From the NCBI GenBank assembly GCA_046536675.1, contig JAWDMK010000005.1, positions 1 through 44,873 of the forward strand: a DNA stretch of 44,873 nt, read 5' to 3'. Origin of the DNA: JAGDYD01 sp046536675 (GTDB lineage: Archaea; Micrarchaeota; Micrarchaeia; Micrarchaeales; CABMGC01). Position 1 is the first letter of the stretch. Every line of letters starts with the position of its first letter. Under the pieces are notes generated by a model. It searched no databases and was not told the origin of the DNA. It worked only from the letters and a program-made list of their open reading frames with translations. A program made the position numbers and the translations under genes. Positions 33,059 to 41,769 of this stretch are shown in pieces.

Positions 33059-33082
33059 CTATCAATAAATAGATTTCGCATA

Positions 33083-33091
33083 ATTATAAAT
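33083..33091. promoter_or_regulatory. Shared TATA between hef-like and HIT genes
   Basis: ATTATAAAT is centred 29 bp from the HIT ATG (33116) and about 29 bp from the helicase ATG (33058) on the other strand. One AT-rich element probably serves both divergent genes. Confidence 0.4.
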
Positions 33092-33115
33092 CTTTATAAT
33101 GGAGCGAGTGATTAT

Positions 33116-33580
33116 ATGAGCAAAAAGAGCGATCCGTTCTGCAATAGGGAAAGTATTGAAGCGCAGATTTACTACGAAACAAAGTACATGAACGTACTTT
33201 ATAATTTGTATCCAGTGGTTAAGGGCCACACACTAATAGTGCCGAAGAGGCATGTGAAGGATTTGAATGAACTGAGCGAAAAGGAAGCAGTAGATTTGAT
33301 AAAGACAATAAGATATGTTACACCAAAGCTTCTAAGGGCATATAATGCTGACAGCTCGTACAACCTTGTGGCACAGGTTGGCCCTTATTCAGGCAGGTCC
33401 ATAGAACATTTGCATATCCACATAATACCGAGAAACAAGTACGATATGTACAGTGACTACAATGACAGGCTTTATGCAGACCTAAGGAAGTTTGAACTTG
33501 AGAAGCTTGCAAAGCACAAGATAGAGCCAGAAGTAGAGAGACTGAGGCGAATTTTTAAATATAAACTCAGTACAAAGTGA
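33116..33580 (+). CDS. HIT-family nucleotide hydrolase/transferase
   Basis: 154 aa. The C-terminal HLHIHIIPR is the His triad, and KGHTLIVPKRHVKDLNELSEKEA the preceding conserved block; FCNRE replaces the zinc-type CxxC start seen in some relatives. Such proteins hydrolyse dinucleoside polyphosphates or AMP-conjugates. Probably leaderless, from a TATA shared with the helicase gene. Confidence 0.85.
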   Translation: MSKKSDPFCNRESIEAQIYYETKYMNVLYNLYPVVKGHTLIVPKRHVKDLNELSEKEAVDLIKTIRYVTPKLLRAYNADSSYNLVAQVGPYSGRSIEHLHIHIIPRNKYDMYSDYNDRLYADLRKFELEKLAKHKIEPEVERLRRIFKYKLSTK

Positions 33581-33641
33581 TAAGTTTGGATTTCTAAAGC
33601 TGGACAAAGGCGAGGTGCAGATAATTTATTGGCAAATTCTG

Positions 33642-34202
33642 TTACAACGACTTCTGCAAGAACCTGCCAAGCTTGGAAAAGGCTTTTCCTCTGTGTGATA
33701 CTTTTGACTTATCCTTAATGCTCATCTCTGCAAAAGTAACTTTACTTCCTTTTGGGATAAATATAGGATCATAGCCAAAATCTCTGCCTTTGGCAATACT
33801 TTTTGCGATAGTGCCCTTTGTAACACCAGTAAATATATGCCTTTCTCCATCTGGCATTAATACGCCAACTACAGACTTGAAGAATGCAGATCTGTCTTGC
33901 TTGCCTTGCATAAGCTTTAGTATTCCTTCAAGACCTATTGCTGCATAGAATTGTGCAGCGTATGGGCCAGGAAAGTCGTTTAGCGCCTTTATGAATATAC
34001 CGTCATCCTCTATTATTAAGCACTTCTCAGGCCTTGGCTCTAATTGGGAAAGAGCGTAATCTACTATATTTTCAAGACTTTTATCCTGTATCTCAACTTT
34101 CTTCTCTGCTGTGGCTATGCTTAGAGGTATGCAAAATTGCTTTAGTATTTCTTTAGCTTCGTCAAACTTGTTTTTGTTTCCGCTTACAAATATATACTCC
34201 AT
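33642..34202 (-). CDS. XTP/dITP pyrophosphatase (HAM1/RdgB family)
   Basis: 186 aa house-cleaning enzyme that removes deaminated purine nucleotides. VSGNKNKFDEAKEIL is the N-terminal substrate motif, LIIEDDGIFIKALNDFPGPYA the metal-binding block, GRDFGYDPIFIPKG and SHRGKAFSKL the C-terminal nucleotide motifs. Length and motif order match the archaeal enzymes. tRNA-Phe lies just upstream on the same strand. Confidence 0.92.
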   Translation of the reverse strand: MEYIFVSGNKNKFDEAKEILKQFCIPLSIATAEKKVEIQDKSLENIVDYALSQLEPRPEKCLIIEDDGIFIKALNDFPGPYAAQFYAAIGLEGILKLMQGKQDRSAFFKSVVGVLMPDGERHIFTGVTKGTIAKSIAKGRDFGYDPIFIPKGSKVTFAEMSIKDKSKVSHRGKAFSKLGRFLQKSL

Positions 34203-34228
34203 TTGCTAACCTTACTTTAAAAAATAAA

Positions 34229-34314
34229 TGCCGCAGGTCGGATTTGAACCGACGACATTCCGGTTTCCATATTTGACTTCAGCCGGACGCTCTCCCGGAC
34301 TGAGCTACTGCGGC
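34229..34314 (-). tRNA. tRNA-Phe (GAA) with a 12-nt intron
   Basis: Acceptor GCCGCAG pairs with CTGCGGC, D arm GCTC/GAGC, anticodon stem TCCGG/CCGGA, T arm GTCGG/CCGAC, discriminator A. The anticodon loop has 19 bases; treating 12 (34265-34276) as intron after position 37 leaves a 7-base loop C-T-GAA-G-A with anticodon GAA. No clear bulge-helix-bulge is visible, so the exact intron edges are tentative. CCA not encoded. Confidence 0.85.
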
Positions 34315-34423
34315 TCCGCTAAGACACTAAAATTTGCTAATTAATATTTATATTATTTACTTCTTCTTTGTTCTCCTTTTTGCAAAAATATAATAATCTT
34401 AAATTTGAAGATTTTTTGGTTTT

Positions 34424-34810
34424 ATGTATACCTTCTACGATAAAGTTATGCCATACGATACAGACTATCAAGGTATTGCACATTACTCTTCTTACTACCG
34501 TTTTGTCACTAATGCGCTCTCATCGTTTGCCGAGAAAAAGCTTAATAAGGCTATGTCAAAATACAGAAATCTCTGGTTTGTTATTGTAGAGTCTCATGCA
34601 ATATATAAAAGGCCTTTATATTTGGGAGATAAAATAAAAATTGTGATAGAACCAGAGGTAAAAGAAAAAGAGATAATCACAAACTTCAAAATATTCAGGG
34701 GAAAAGAGCTTACCACAACTGGATATTTAGCACAGAAAATTATAGATAGAAATGCATGGCATTCTGTAGAGATACCTGAGGGGATTAAAAATATAATTAT
34801 TGGCAGATAA
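34424..34810 (+). CDS. 4HBT acyl-CoA thioesterase-like (hotdog) protein
   Basis: 128 aa, one hotdog fold. VMPYDTDYQGIAHYSSYYRF carries the catalytic Asp and the following helix of YbgC/4-hydroxybenzoyl-CoA thioesterase-type proteins; FVIVESHAIYKRPLYLGDKI is the second conserved strand pair. Natural acyl-CoA substrate unknown. It overlaps the upstream end of the following LamG-like gene if that starts at TTG 34800, but not if it starts at ATG 34812. Confidence 0.8.
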   Translation: MYTFYDKVMPYDTDYQGIAHYSSYYRFVTNALSSFAEKKLNKAMSKYRNLWFVIVESHAIYKRPLYLGDKIKIVIEPEVKEKEIITNFKIFRGKELTTTGYLAQKIIDRNAWHSVEIPEGIKNIIIGR

Positions 34811-34811
34811 T

Positions 34812-35552
34812 ATGTTGAAGCAATTTCTATTTGTCTTAATTTTTGTTATTTTACTCTTTTTAGCCTATATTTTAATTGCTCCAAGCTCAAAGCAGAGTGG
34901 TGCATACTTTAATGGCCATACCTATTTGTTGCTCAATACATCTTTTCCAGGCAACTTTACCTTCTTTGCATGGGTATACTACAAAAGCTTTAACGGCACA
35001 GGCGTTATTGCTTCGCAGGGAATAAGCGAAGGTACTCACTCAACGTGGTATGTAGGCACTGGCGGCGAGATATCAAACATAACAGCATGTGGTGTCTTCA
35101 GCGATGAAATAGTGCAAGGCAACTATACAGCAGGCTGGAGGTTTGCGACAGCACCATTTATTGGCACTGGCTCATGGCATATGATCGTTTGTACATACAA
35201 CAAATCTTACATAAGCATTTATATTGATGGCAAGCTTGTAAATAAAACCTCTACACCCTATGAGGTGTTCGGGGCTAAGGTTATAGAGATAGGAAAGAGG
35301 ACTTCAACATTTTATATAAATGGCAAAATACCCACTTTCGCATACTTCAATGGCTATCTTAGCGATGTTCAATTCTACAATACTTCATTAAATAGCAGCG
35401 AAATATACACTCTTTATATGCGTGGTTTGGGTGGTTCGCCATTAAGCAATGTTGCAATTTATCTACCATTCAGAAACAGTAACTTCACAAGCGGCTGCAT
35501 GGAATATGGGAAACCATGTAATTTAAGAATAGTTAGTCAAGCAGTTTCTTAA
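34812..35552 (+). CDS. Membrane-anchored LamG/ConA-like lectin-fold protein
   Basis: 246 aa from the ATG at 34812. N-terminal helix (FLFVLIFVILLFLAYILIA) then an exported beta-rich domain: SGAYFNGHTYLLLN, GNFTFFAWVYYKSF, GSWHMIVCTYNKSYISIYIDGKLV and YFNGYLSDVQFYNTSLN are the pattern of LamG/pentraxin-type concanavalin-like domains. Many N-x-S/T sites. Probably binds surface glycans or proteins. A second, TTG start at 34800 is possible. Confidence 0.72.
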   Translation: MLKQFLFVLIFVILLFLAYILIAPSSKQSGAYFNGHTYLLLNTSFPGNFTFFAWVYYKSFNGTGVIASQGISEGTHSTWYVGTGGEISNITACGVFSDEIVQGNYTAGWRFATAPFIGTGSWHMIVCTYNKSYISIYIDGKLVNKTSTPYEVFGAKVIEIGKRTSTFYINGKIPTFAYFNGYLSDVQFYNTSLNSSEIYTLYMRGLGGSPLSNVAIYLPFRNSNFTSGCMEYGKPCNLRIVSQAVS

Positions 35553-35603
35553 AAACCACTTCCACGCCAATTAAATCTCAATTAAATTTACAAATTTCTA
35601 AAG

Positions 35604-35676
35604 CGGGGAGTCCGTGATTTGAACACGGGTCGCCAGGTCCCAAACCTGGAAGCCTACCAAGCTAGCCTAACTCCCC
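35604..35676 (-). tRNA. tRNA-Pro (UGG)
   Basis: 73 bases with no intron. Acceptor GGGGAGT/ACTCCCC, D arm GGCT/GGCT (G-U pairs), anticodon stem CCAGG/CCTGG with loop T-T-TGG-G-A, T arm CCGTG/CACGG with TTCAAAT loop, discriminator G. CCA is not encoded. It lies 14 bases after the DUF2666-like stop on the same strand and may be cotranscribed with the eL40 operon. Confidence 0.9.
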
Positions 35677-35690
35677 AGAAAGAGAAAAAG

Positions 35691-36149
35691 TCAAGCCTTT
35701 GGCTTTCTGCCAAGCGGCTTAGGTATCTTTAGCTGTGGGTAAACCTTTGCAAGCATCTCTTGGTTTACATCAAAGTCGAAGCCAAGGTTTTGAACAACCT
35801 TCCTTAGAAGGTATGCATTCGCTACCTCTTGCAGCTCTTCCTTTCCATTGCATGCCTTTGCAACAATATCCCTAGCTTCTTGGCCGCCAAGGCTTGCTAT
35901 AGCCTCTGCAAGCGCTTTGTAGCTCTTCCTAGCACTGCCTGTTATCTTGTTTGCAAGCTCATCTAGTTGTTTTGTGTCGATGCCAAGTATCTCAAAAGCC
36001 TTCTTGTCTATTGTCTGCCTTATCGAAGCTAGATGAAATGCTATTTCTTCAGGCTTTGTATCATCATTTATACTCATCTTCTTTATTGCTATCCACTCCT
36101 TGTACTTTGCTAGGAAGTCTATAGAATCTCTTTCCTCACTACTCCCCAT
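35691..36149 (-). CDS. DUF2666-like archaeal protein
   Basis: 152 aa, acidic-helical, soluble. IDFLAKYKEWIAIKKMSIND and KPEEIAFHLASIRQTIDKKA resemble the N-terminal part of archaeal DUF2666 proteins as I recall them; function unknown. It is the third gene behind eL40 and the winged-helix gene, with an eight-base gap, and ends in a basic tail (KPLGRKPKA). The family name needs checking. Confidence 0.5.
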   Translation of the reverse strand: MGSSEERDSIDFLAKYKEWIAIKKMSINDDTKPEEIAFHLASIRQTIDKKAFEILGIDTKQLDELANKITGSARKSYKALAEAIASLGGQEARDIVAKACNGKEELQEVANAYLLRKVVQNLGFDFDVNQEMLAKVYPQLKIPKPLGRKPKA

Positions 36150-36157
36150 ATTAAAAC

Positions 36158-36397
36158 CTATACCGTTATCTGCTGTGTAAGATAATAGCCTGCAGCCTTT
36201 TCTCTAGCTACTCTTTTTACTATATTCTTCTGCGCCAATTGCACTAATGTATTTGTAACGAGGCTCTTAGGCCTGTTGCACTTCTTTGCTATGTCGTCTG
36301 CTGTCTTTAGTGCATCTTCCTTTGTTGCTCCAAGCTCCTGCATAGCCTTTATAACGAGTTTTTCATTTGGTGTTAGGTCTACCATATTATCAACCAC
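36158..36397 (-). CDS. Small winged-helix DNA-binding protein
   Basis: 79 aa. LTPNEKLVIKAMQELGATKE, then TADDIAKKCNRPKSLVTNTLVQLAQKNIVKRV gives helix-turn-helix plus start of a wing, ending GYYLTQQ. GTG start at 36397 or ATG at 36385. It lies between eL40 and the DUF2666-like gene. It could regulate its own operon, but no operator is evident. Confidence 0.65.
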   Translation of the reverse strand: MVDNMVDLTPNEKLVIKAMQELGATKEDALKTADDIAKKCNRPKSLVTNTLVQLAQKNIVKRVAREKAAGYYLTQQITV

Positions 36398-36413
36398 TTA
36401 ACAAGCATAATAA

Positions 36414-36566
36414 TTACTTCTTCACCCTAACCTCTCTCCTCTTTGGTCTTAGCGCTTTATAGCCACATTTTCTGCATTTTGTTGCTCCAGCTGGATTTCT
36501 AGCCTTGCATCTTTTACAGATCCATATCTGTGCTAGTTTTTCGTCAGCTATAGGTATTCTTCCCAT
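36414..36566 (-). CDS. rpl40e: Ribosomal protein eL40
   Basis: 50 aa, below many length cut-offs. MGRIPIADEKLAQIWICKRC and ARNPAGATKCRKCGYKAL give the C-x2-C ... C-x2-C zinc ribbon (C17, C20, C31, C34) and flanks of archaeal/eukaryotic L40e, with a basic tail (RPKRREVRVKK). It heads an operon with the winged-helix and DUF2666-like genes, 16 bases upstream. Confidence 0.93.
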   Translation of the reverse strand: MGRIPIADEKLAQIWICKRCKARNPAGATKCRKCGYKALRPKRREVRVKK

Positions 36567-36698
36567 CTTAAACACCAACAAATAGTTAGTATTATTCCAA
36601 ACTAAACATATATAAATTTTTAGAGTTTATCATGCTAAGCCTGTTTATATTCTGATTGAATAAAAGTAATAAATAGTTTTCTTACAATAAACTTAAAA

Positions 36699-39536
36699 GT
36701 GGATTTTATGATTAATTTTGAAGAAATAGAAAGCAAGTGGAATAAGGCTTGGGAAGAGGCAAAGATATTCGAAGTAGAGCCAAACGATAAAGAGCCGTAT
36801 ATGGTCACAGTTGCTTTTCCTTATGTGAATAGCCCGTTGCATATAGGGCACCTTAAGACATACGGCGATGGCGATATATTGGCAAGGTACAAGCGCATGC
36901 GCGGCTATAATGTTCTCTTCCCAATGGGCTTCCACGCAACAGGAACACCTGTTCTGGCTTTTGCAAAAAGGATAAAGAACAACGATCCAGAAATTATAAA
37001 AGAGCTTAAGAATGTTGGAGTCCCTGAGGAAGAGATAAAGAAGATGGTTGATCCTTTATACATTGCAAACTACTTTATAAAATCGATAGAAAACGATATG
37101 CGCACATCTGGCCTGAGCATAGACTGGCGCAGAAAGTTTGTAAGCATAGATCCTATATTCAGCAAGTTTGTAGAGTGGCAATTTGGTATATTGAATGCAA
37201 ACCATCTTCTTGTTCAGGGCAAGCACCCTGTTGGGTGGTGCCCTAATGAGGGCAATCCTGTCGGCATGCATGATACAAAGGGAGGTGTTGAACCTGAAAT
37301 AGAAAAGGAAGTTGCAATAAAGTTCAAGGTTGTTGGTGAAGAAGCATATATGCTATGTGCTACTTATAGGCCAGAAACAATATTTGGTGTTACAAACATA
37401 TTTGTAAATGAAAATGCCTTTTATGTTAAATGCAAGATAGGCGACGAGATATACTATATAGCAAAAGAGGCTGCAGAGAATCTTTCTTATCAATTAAAGA
37501 TCGATGTTATAGAAGTTATAAACGGCAGTTCTCTGCTAAGTAAGAAGTGCATAAATCCAATAAATAATGAGGAGCTTCCTGTGCTTCCTGGATTTTTTGT
37601 AAAGCCTGATATTGGCACTGGCATTGTTATGAGTGTGCCTTCCCATGCACCTTTTGATTATGCTGCTCTAGAAAGACTTAAGGCAAGCGGCTACCCTATG
37701 CCAGAGATTAAGCCAAAAAAGCTTATAGATGTAGAGATAGGCAGGTCGCTTGTTGATGTTGGTGTTGGTGAAGTTAAGCCTATGCATATAGACCTACCTG
37801 CGCTTGCATACCTTGAAATACTTCATACAAATGTAAACGCAATAGATGATATGCTTGAGTTTGCTACAAAGCTAGAGTATAGAGAAGAATCACACTGGGG
37901 CAAGATGATTGTTCCTGGCTATGAAGGCATGAGCGAGCCTGAGGCTAGGGAAAAGGTGAAGAATGAGCTCATTGCAAAAGGGAGCGCATTTGAATTATAT
38001 ATTCTTGCAAACGCTCCTGTTTACTGCAGATGCGGTGCAAAGATAGTTGTAAAGGTTGTTGAAGACCAGTGGTTCCTTAATTATGGCGATGAGCACTGGA
38101 AGGCACTTGCAAAAGAAGCTTTCTCAAAGATGAATATTGTTCCTGATAAGGCTAGAACTGCTTTTGAGTCTGCTATTGACTGGATTAATCTAAGGGCTGT
38201 TGCAAGAGCTCAAGGACTTGGCACAAGGCTGCCATTAGATAACAGGTTCATAATAGAATCATTATCTGACTCAACAATATATCCTGCATTCTATACAATA
38301 TCGCATATAATAAAGGAAAGGGAGATAAAGCCGGAGCAGCTGAAGCCCGAATTCTTTGATTATGTATACCGCGGCATTGGCTCATTGGAAGAGGTTTCGA
38401 AGAGTACAGGAATAGATTCAGAGATTATAAAGAAGTGCAGGGATTCGTTTACATATTGGTATAGGTTTACATCTAGGCATTCGGGCTCTGATCTTATCTT
38501 CAACCACTTGACGATGTATATCTTCAACCATGCCATAATATTTGACAAAACATACTGGCCAAAGCAGATAGTTGTAAACGGCATGGTCCTTTATGAAGGG
38601 GAAAAGATGAGCAAAAGCCTTGGCAACACAATATCTGTCATCTCAGGTGCAAAAAATTATGGAATAGATACAATAAGAATAGTTGTAAACGGCGGCTCTG
38701 ATTTGCTAAGCGATTCAAACTTTACAGACAAGGATGCCAAAGGAATAATGGAAAGATTAGAATACCTATTCAATACAGTGCAATCACTTGATAAATACGA
38801 AGGGAGCGAGCTAAAGAAAATAGATTATTGGCTATATTCAAAGCTCAACAGGAAGATAAAGGAAGCAACAGAGCATATGGAAAAGCTGGGGCTTAGGGAT
38901 GCTATAACTTCAATATTCTACGATTCAATAAAAGAGCTGAAGCGCTACTTTGAGCGTGGCGGAAAAAATGCAGTTGTGTTAAGAGAATATCTTCAGAATG
39001 TTGTCTTAATGCTTCAGCCTATAGCACCGCATATGGCAGAGGAGATGTGGCACATGCTTGGCAACAACACTTTTGCAGCTCTTGAGAAATGGCCTAGCTA
39101 CGATGAATCGATGATAAATGAAAACATAGAATTGCTAGAAGAGGCTATCGACTCGCTAATAGATGATGCCAGAAATGCCAAGATGCTTGTTGAGCGAAAG
39201 GGCAAGAGGGCAAGCAAGATGAAGCTTATAATAGCGAGTGAGCAGAAGAGGGCTGTGCACAACATGCTTGTTGATACAAAAGACCCAAACAAGGTTATAA
39301 GCGAGTCTAGCAATAAGGAGCTCGCCAGCAAGTATGTTGCAAAAGTAGTTAAACAGCTAAATACACTTCAGCGCATAAATGTAAAGGAAGAAGAGGAGTT
39401 TGATGCCTTCAGCGAGGCAAGCGAATACATAAAGGGTAAGATAGGCTTAGATGTTGAGGTTGTGAAGGAAGAGCAGTCAAACTCAGCTAGGGCAGACAAG
39501 GCAATGCCGCTCAAGCCAAGCATAGATTTGAGCTGA
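36699..39536 (+). CDS. leuS: Leucyl-tRNA synthetase
   Basis: 945 aa class I synthetase of the archaeal/eukaryotic type. HIGH motif HIGHLKTYGDGDILARY near residue 48, CP1 editing domain with CATYRPETIFGVTNIF, zinc-type pair CRCG before the second half of the catalytic core, and KMSKS motif GEKMSKSLGN near residue 634. The C-terminal anticodon-binding and tail domains are present. Length is normal for archaeal LeuRS. GTG start at 36699 (26 bp after AATAAATAG) or ATG at 36708. Confidence 0.95.
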   Translation: MDFMINFEEIESKWNKAWEEAKIFEVEPNDKEPYMVTVAFPYVNSPLHIGHLKTYGDGDILARYKRMRGYNVLFPMGFHATGTPVLAFAKRIKNNDPEIIKELKNVGVPEEEIKKMVDPLYIANYFIKSIENDMRTSGLSIDWRRKFVSIDPIFSKFVEWQFGILNANHLLVQGKHPVGWCPNEGNPVGMHDTKGGVEPEIEKEVAIKFKVVGEEAYMLCATYRPETIFGVTNIFVNENAFYVKCKIGDEIYYIAKEAAENLSYQLKIDVIEVINGSSLLSKKCINPINNEELPVLPGFFVKPDIGTGIVMSVPSHAPFDYAALERLKASGYPMPEIKPKKLIDVEIGRSLVDVGVGEVKPMHIDLPALAYLEILHTNVNAIDDMLEFATKLEYREESHWGKMIVPGYEGMSEPEAREKVKNELIAKGSAFELYILANAPVYCRCGAKIVVKVVEDQWFLNYGDEHWKALAKEAFSKMNIVPDKARTAFESAIDWINLRAVARAQGLGTRLPLDNRFIIESLSDSTIYPAFYTISHIIKEREIKPEQLKPEFFDYVYRGIGSLEEVSKSTGIDSEIIKKCRDSFTYWYRFTSRHSGSDLIFNHLTMYIFNHAIIFDKTYWPKQIVVNGMVLYEGEKMSKSLGNTISVISGAKNYGIDTIRIVVNGGSDLLSDSNFTDKDAKGIMERLEYLFNTVQSLDKYEGSELKKIDYWLYSKLNRKIKEATEHMEKLGLRDAITSIFYDSIKELKRYFERGGKNAVVLREYLQNVVLMLQPIAPHMAEEMWHMLGNNTFAALEKWPSYDESMINENIELLEEAIDSLIDDARNAKMLVERKGKRASKMKLIIASEQKRAVHNMLVDTKDPNKVISESSNKELASKYVAKVVKQLNTLQRINVKEEEEFDAFSEASEYIKGKIGLDVEVVKEEQSNSARADKAMPLKPSIDLS

Positions 39537-39583
39537 GCATTCTATAGAGAAGGTTTATAAAAATATAATTTTCATTTTAAAGT

Positions 39584-40621
39584 ATGTACCACACATACCT
39601 TACAATACTCATACCATCGCTCATATCTCTTATCATAACCTATTTTGCAACAAAGTTTGTAATAAGCTACTTTTATGAAGCAGGCATTATAGCTGAGGAC
39701 CACAACAAAGAAAAGCCTGTTCTCTTGCCTAGCAGTGGCGGCATAGCTGTTGCATTCGGCTTGATTGCTGGCATATTAACCTATACCTTTGGCGGGAGCT
39801 TTATCTATACGCCAATCCTCGACATAGACAAGCTTCTAGCAACAGCATTGTCTATAGCGCTTATAGTCTTTGTTGGATTTATAGATGACATAAATGTAAA
39901 GGCAAGGCGTGTTAAGGCTACAGGCATGCAAGATATTAAGAAAGGCCTTAAGCAGTGGCAGAAGCCGTTGCTTACCCTATTAGGTGCTCTTCCACTCATG
40001 GCCATAAATGCTGGCGTATCTACTATACACATTCCTTTTCTTGGTGTAGTTGACTTTGGCATTATATACCCGCTTATAATAATACCGCTAGCTGTTATTT
40101 TTGTATCAAACGCATTCAACCTCCTCGGTGGCTTTGATGGCTTGCAAACAGGCATGGGTGTTGTTGCAAGCTTGGCTCTTCTCATATATTCACTGCTTTA
40201 TGGCACAAATATAGGCATATTGCTCTCAGCCCTTCTCTTCTCATCGCTTATAATATTCTATCCGTTCAACATGTATAAGGCAAAGATTATACCTGGTGAT
40301 AGCTTTACCTATGGCGTTGGTGCTGCGCTTGTAGCAATAATGATAATGGGCAACGCAGAGTCCTTTGGCACTATAATCTTTATTCCATGGATCATAGAGT
40401 TCTTCCTCCACCTTAGAGGCAGGTTTGATACAACAGATGTCGGCATAAGGCAGAAGGATGGAACATTTAAGGCACCGTATGGAAAGAAAATATATAGCTT
40501 GACTCATTTCGTGATGAATCTGAAGCCGATGAGGGAATATGAGGTGTCTGCATACCTTGTTCTTATAGAAGTTATTTTTGTGTTTCTCGCTTTCGGCTTA
40601 AAGTTCCTTCACTTGCTATAG
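39584..40621 (+). CDS. UDP-GlcNAc:lipid-phosphate GlcNAc-1-P transferase type enzyme (GPT/MraY family)
   Basis: 345 aa polytopic membrane protein of about ten helices. FVGFIDDINV (DD motif), NAFNLLGGFDGLQTGM (NxxNxxDG-like) and PWIIEFFLHLRGRF with a downstream conserved His loop mark the phospho-sugar transferase family. In archaea the relative (Alg7/AglH-like) starts N-glycan assembly on dolichyl phosphate. Promoter TTTATAAAAA (39554-39563) gives a leaderless start. TrpRS begins seven bases after its stop. Confidence 0.83.
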   Translation: MYHTYLTILIPSLISLIITYFATKFVISYFYEAGIIAEDHNKEKPVLLPSSGGIAVAFGLIAGILTYTFGGSFIYTPILDIDKLLATALSIALIVFVGFIDDINVKARRVKATGMQDIKKGLKQWQKPLLTLLGALPLMAINAGVSTIHIPFLGVVDFGIIYPLIIIPLAVIFVSNAFNLLGGFDGLQTGMGVVASLALLIYSLLYGTNIGILLSALLFSSLIIFYPFNMYKAKIIPGDSFTYGVGAALVAIMIMGNAESFGTIIFIPWIIEFFLHLRGRFDTTDVGIRQKDGTFKAPYGKKIYSLTHFVMNLKPMREYEVSAYLVLIEVIFVFLAFGLKFLHLL

Positions 40622-40628
40622 TGGTTTT

Positions 40629-41768
40629 ATGGCTAAGGAAAATTTTTTGGTAACGCCTTGGGAGATAAAAGGAAAGGTTGATTATGATAAGCTAATAGAT
40701 GAGTTTGGCACATCTAAAATTAGCAAAGAAATTTTGGATAGGCTTAAGAAGATCACTAAAGATCTTAATATATTCTTTAGGCGAGGAATCGCTTTTTCAC
40801 ACAGGGATTTCGATAAGGTTTTAGATGCTTATGAAAAAGGCAATAAGTTCTTTTTATACACAGGTCGCGGCCCTTCTGGAAAGATGCATATAGGCCATCT
40901 CATGCCATTCCTCTTTACAAAATGGCTCCAGGACAAGTTTGATGCAAATCTATACATACAAATAACAGATGATGAAAAATTCTATCTAAAGGAAAAGAGG
41001 TTTGACGAAATAGAAGAGATAGCGTATGACAATATGCTTGATATTGCTGCAATAGGCTTCGATCCTGAAAAAACATTTATCTTCAAGGACAGCGAGTATA
41101 TAAGAAACATGTATGGTATAGTTATGCAGATTGCAAAGAAGGTAAACTTATCAACAGTAAAAGCAGTTTTCGGTTTTGACAATACAACAAACATAGGCAT
41201 GATTCATTTTCCAGCGCTAGAAGCTGCGCCAACTATGTTCGAGAAGGCGCCATGCCTTATACCTGCATCAATAGACCAGGATCCCTATTGGAGGATGCAA
41301 CGCGATATAGCAGAGCAGCTTGGCTACTTTAAGGCTGCAGCGATTCACCTTAAGCTTCTTCCACCTCTAACAGGTGTTAGTGGCAAGATGAGCTCATCCG
41401 AGCCAGATACTGCTATACTATTAGATGATGATGAAGATACAATAAAAAAGAAGGTAATGAAGTATGCATTCTCAGGCGGCCAGTCAACAACTGAGCTTCA
41501 TAGAAAGCTTGGTGGCAATCCCGATATTGATGTTTCATTCCAGTGGCTCTACTACTTTTTGGAAGAAGACGACAATAAAATTGAGGAGATAAGGCAAGCC
41601 TATAGCTCTGGAAAGCTTCTTACCGGTGAGCTCAAGCAGATTGCGATAGAGAAGGTGAGCAAGTTTATTAAGGCACATCGTGAGAAAAAAGAAAGGGCAG
41701 AGCCAGACTTGAAGAAGATGATGTATACAGGAAAGCTTGCAAAGGAGATGTGGAATAGAATATATTAA
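40629..41768 (+). CDS. trpS: Tryptophanyl-tRNA synthetase
   Basis: 379 aa, of the archaeal/eukaryotic type rather than the bacterial one. GRGPSGKMHIGHLMPFLFTK carries HIGH, YIQITDDEKFYLK the conserved tryptophan-pocket region, QDPYWRMQRDIAEQLGY the core helix, and GKMSSSEPDTAI the KMSSS loop. It follows the GPT-type gene by seven bases and probably belongs to the same transcript. Confidence 0.95.
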   Translation: MAKENFLVTPWEIKGKVDYDKLIDEFGTSKISKEILDRLKKITKDLNIFFRRGIAFSHRDFDKVLDAYEKGNKFFLYTGRGPSGKMHIGHLMPFLFTKWLQDKFDANLYIQITDDEKFYLKEKRFDEIEEIAYDNMLDIAAIGFDPEKTFIFKDSEYIRNMYGIVMQIAKKVNLSTVKAVFGFDNTTNIGMIHFPALEAAPTMFEKAPCLIPASIDQDPYWRMQRDIAEQLGYFKAAAIHLKLLPPLTGVSGKMSSSEPDTAILLDDDEDTIKKKVMKYAFSGGQSTTELHRKLGGNPDIDVSFQWLYYFLEEDDNKIEEIRQAYSSGKLLTGELKQIAIEKVSKFIKAHREKKERAEPDLKKMMYTGKLAKEMWNRIY

Positions 41769-41769
41769 G

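Noticed and set aside
36699..39536. Possible intein in LeuRS
   Set aside because: 945 aa is usual for archaeal LeuRS and all domains follow in standard order.
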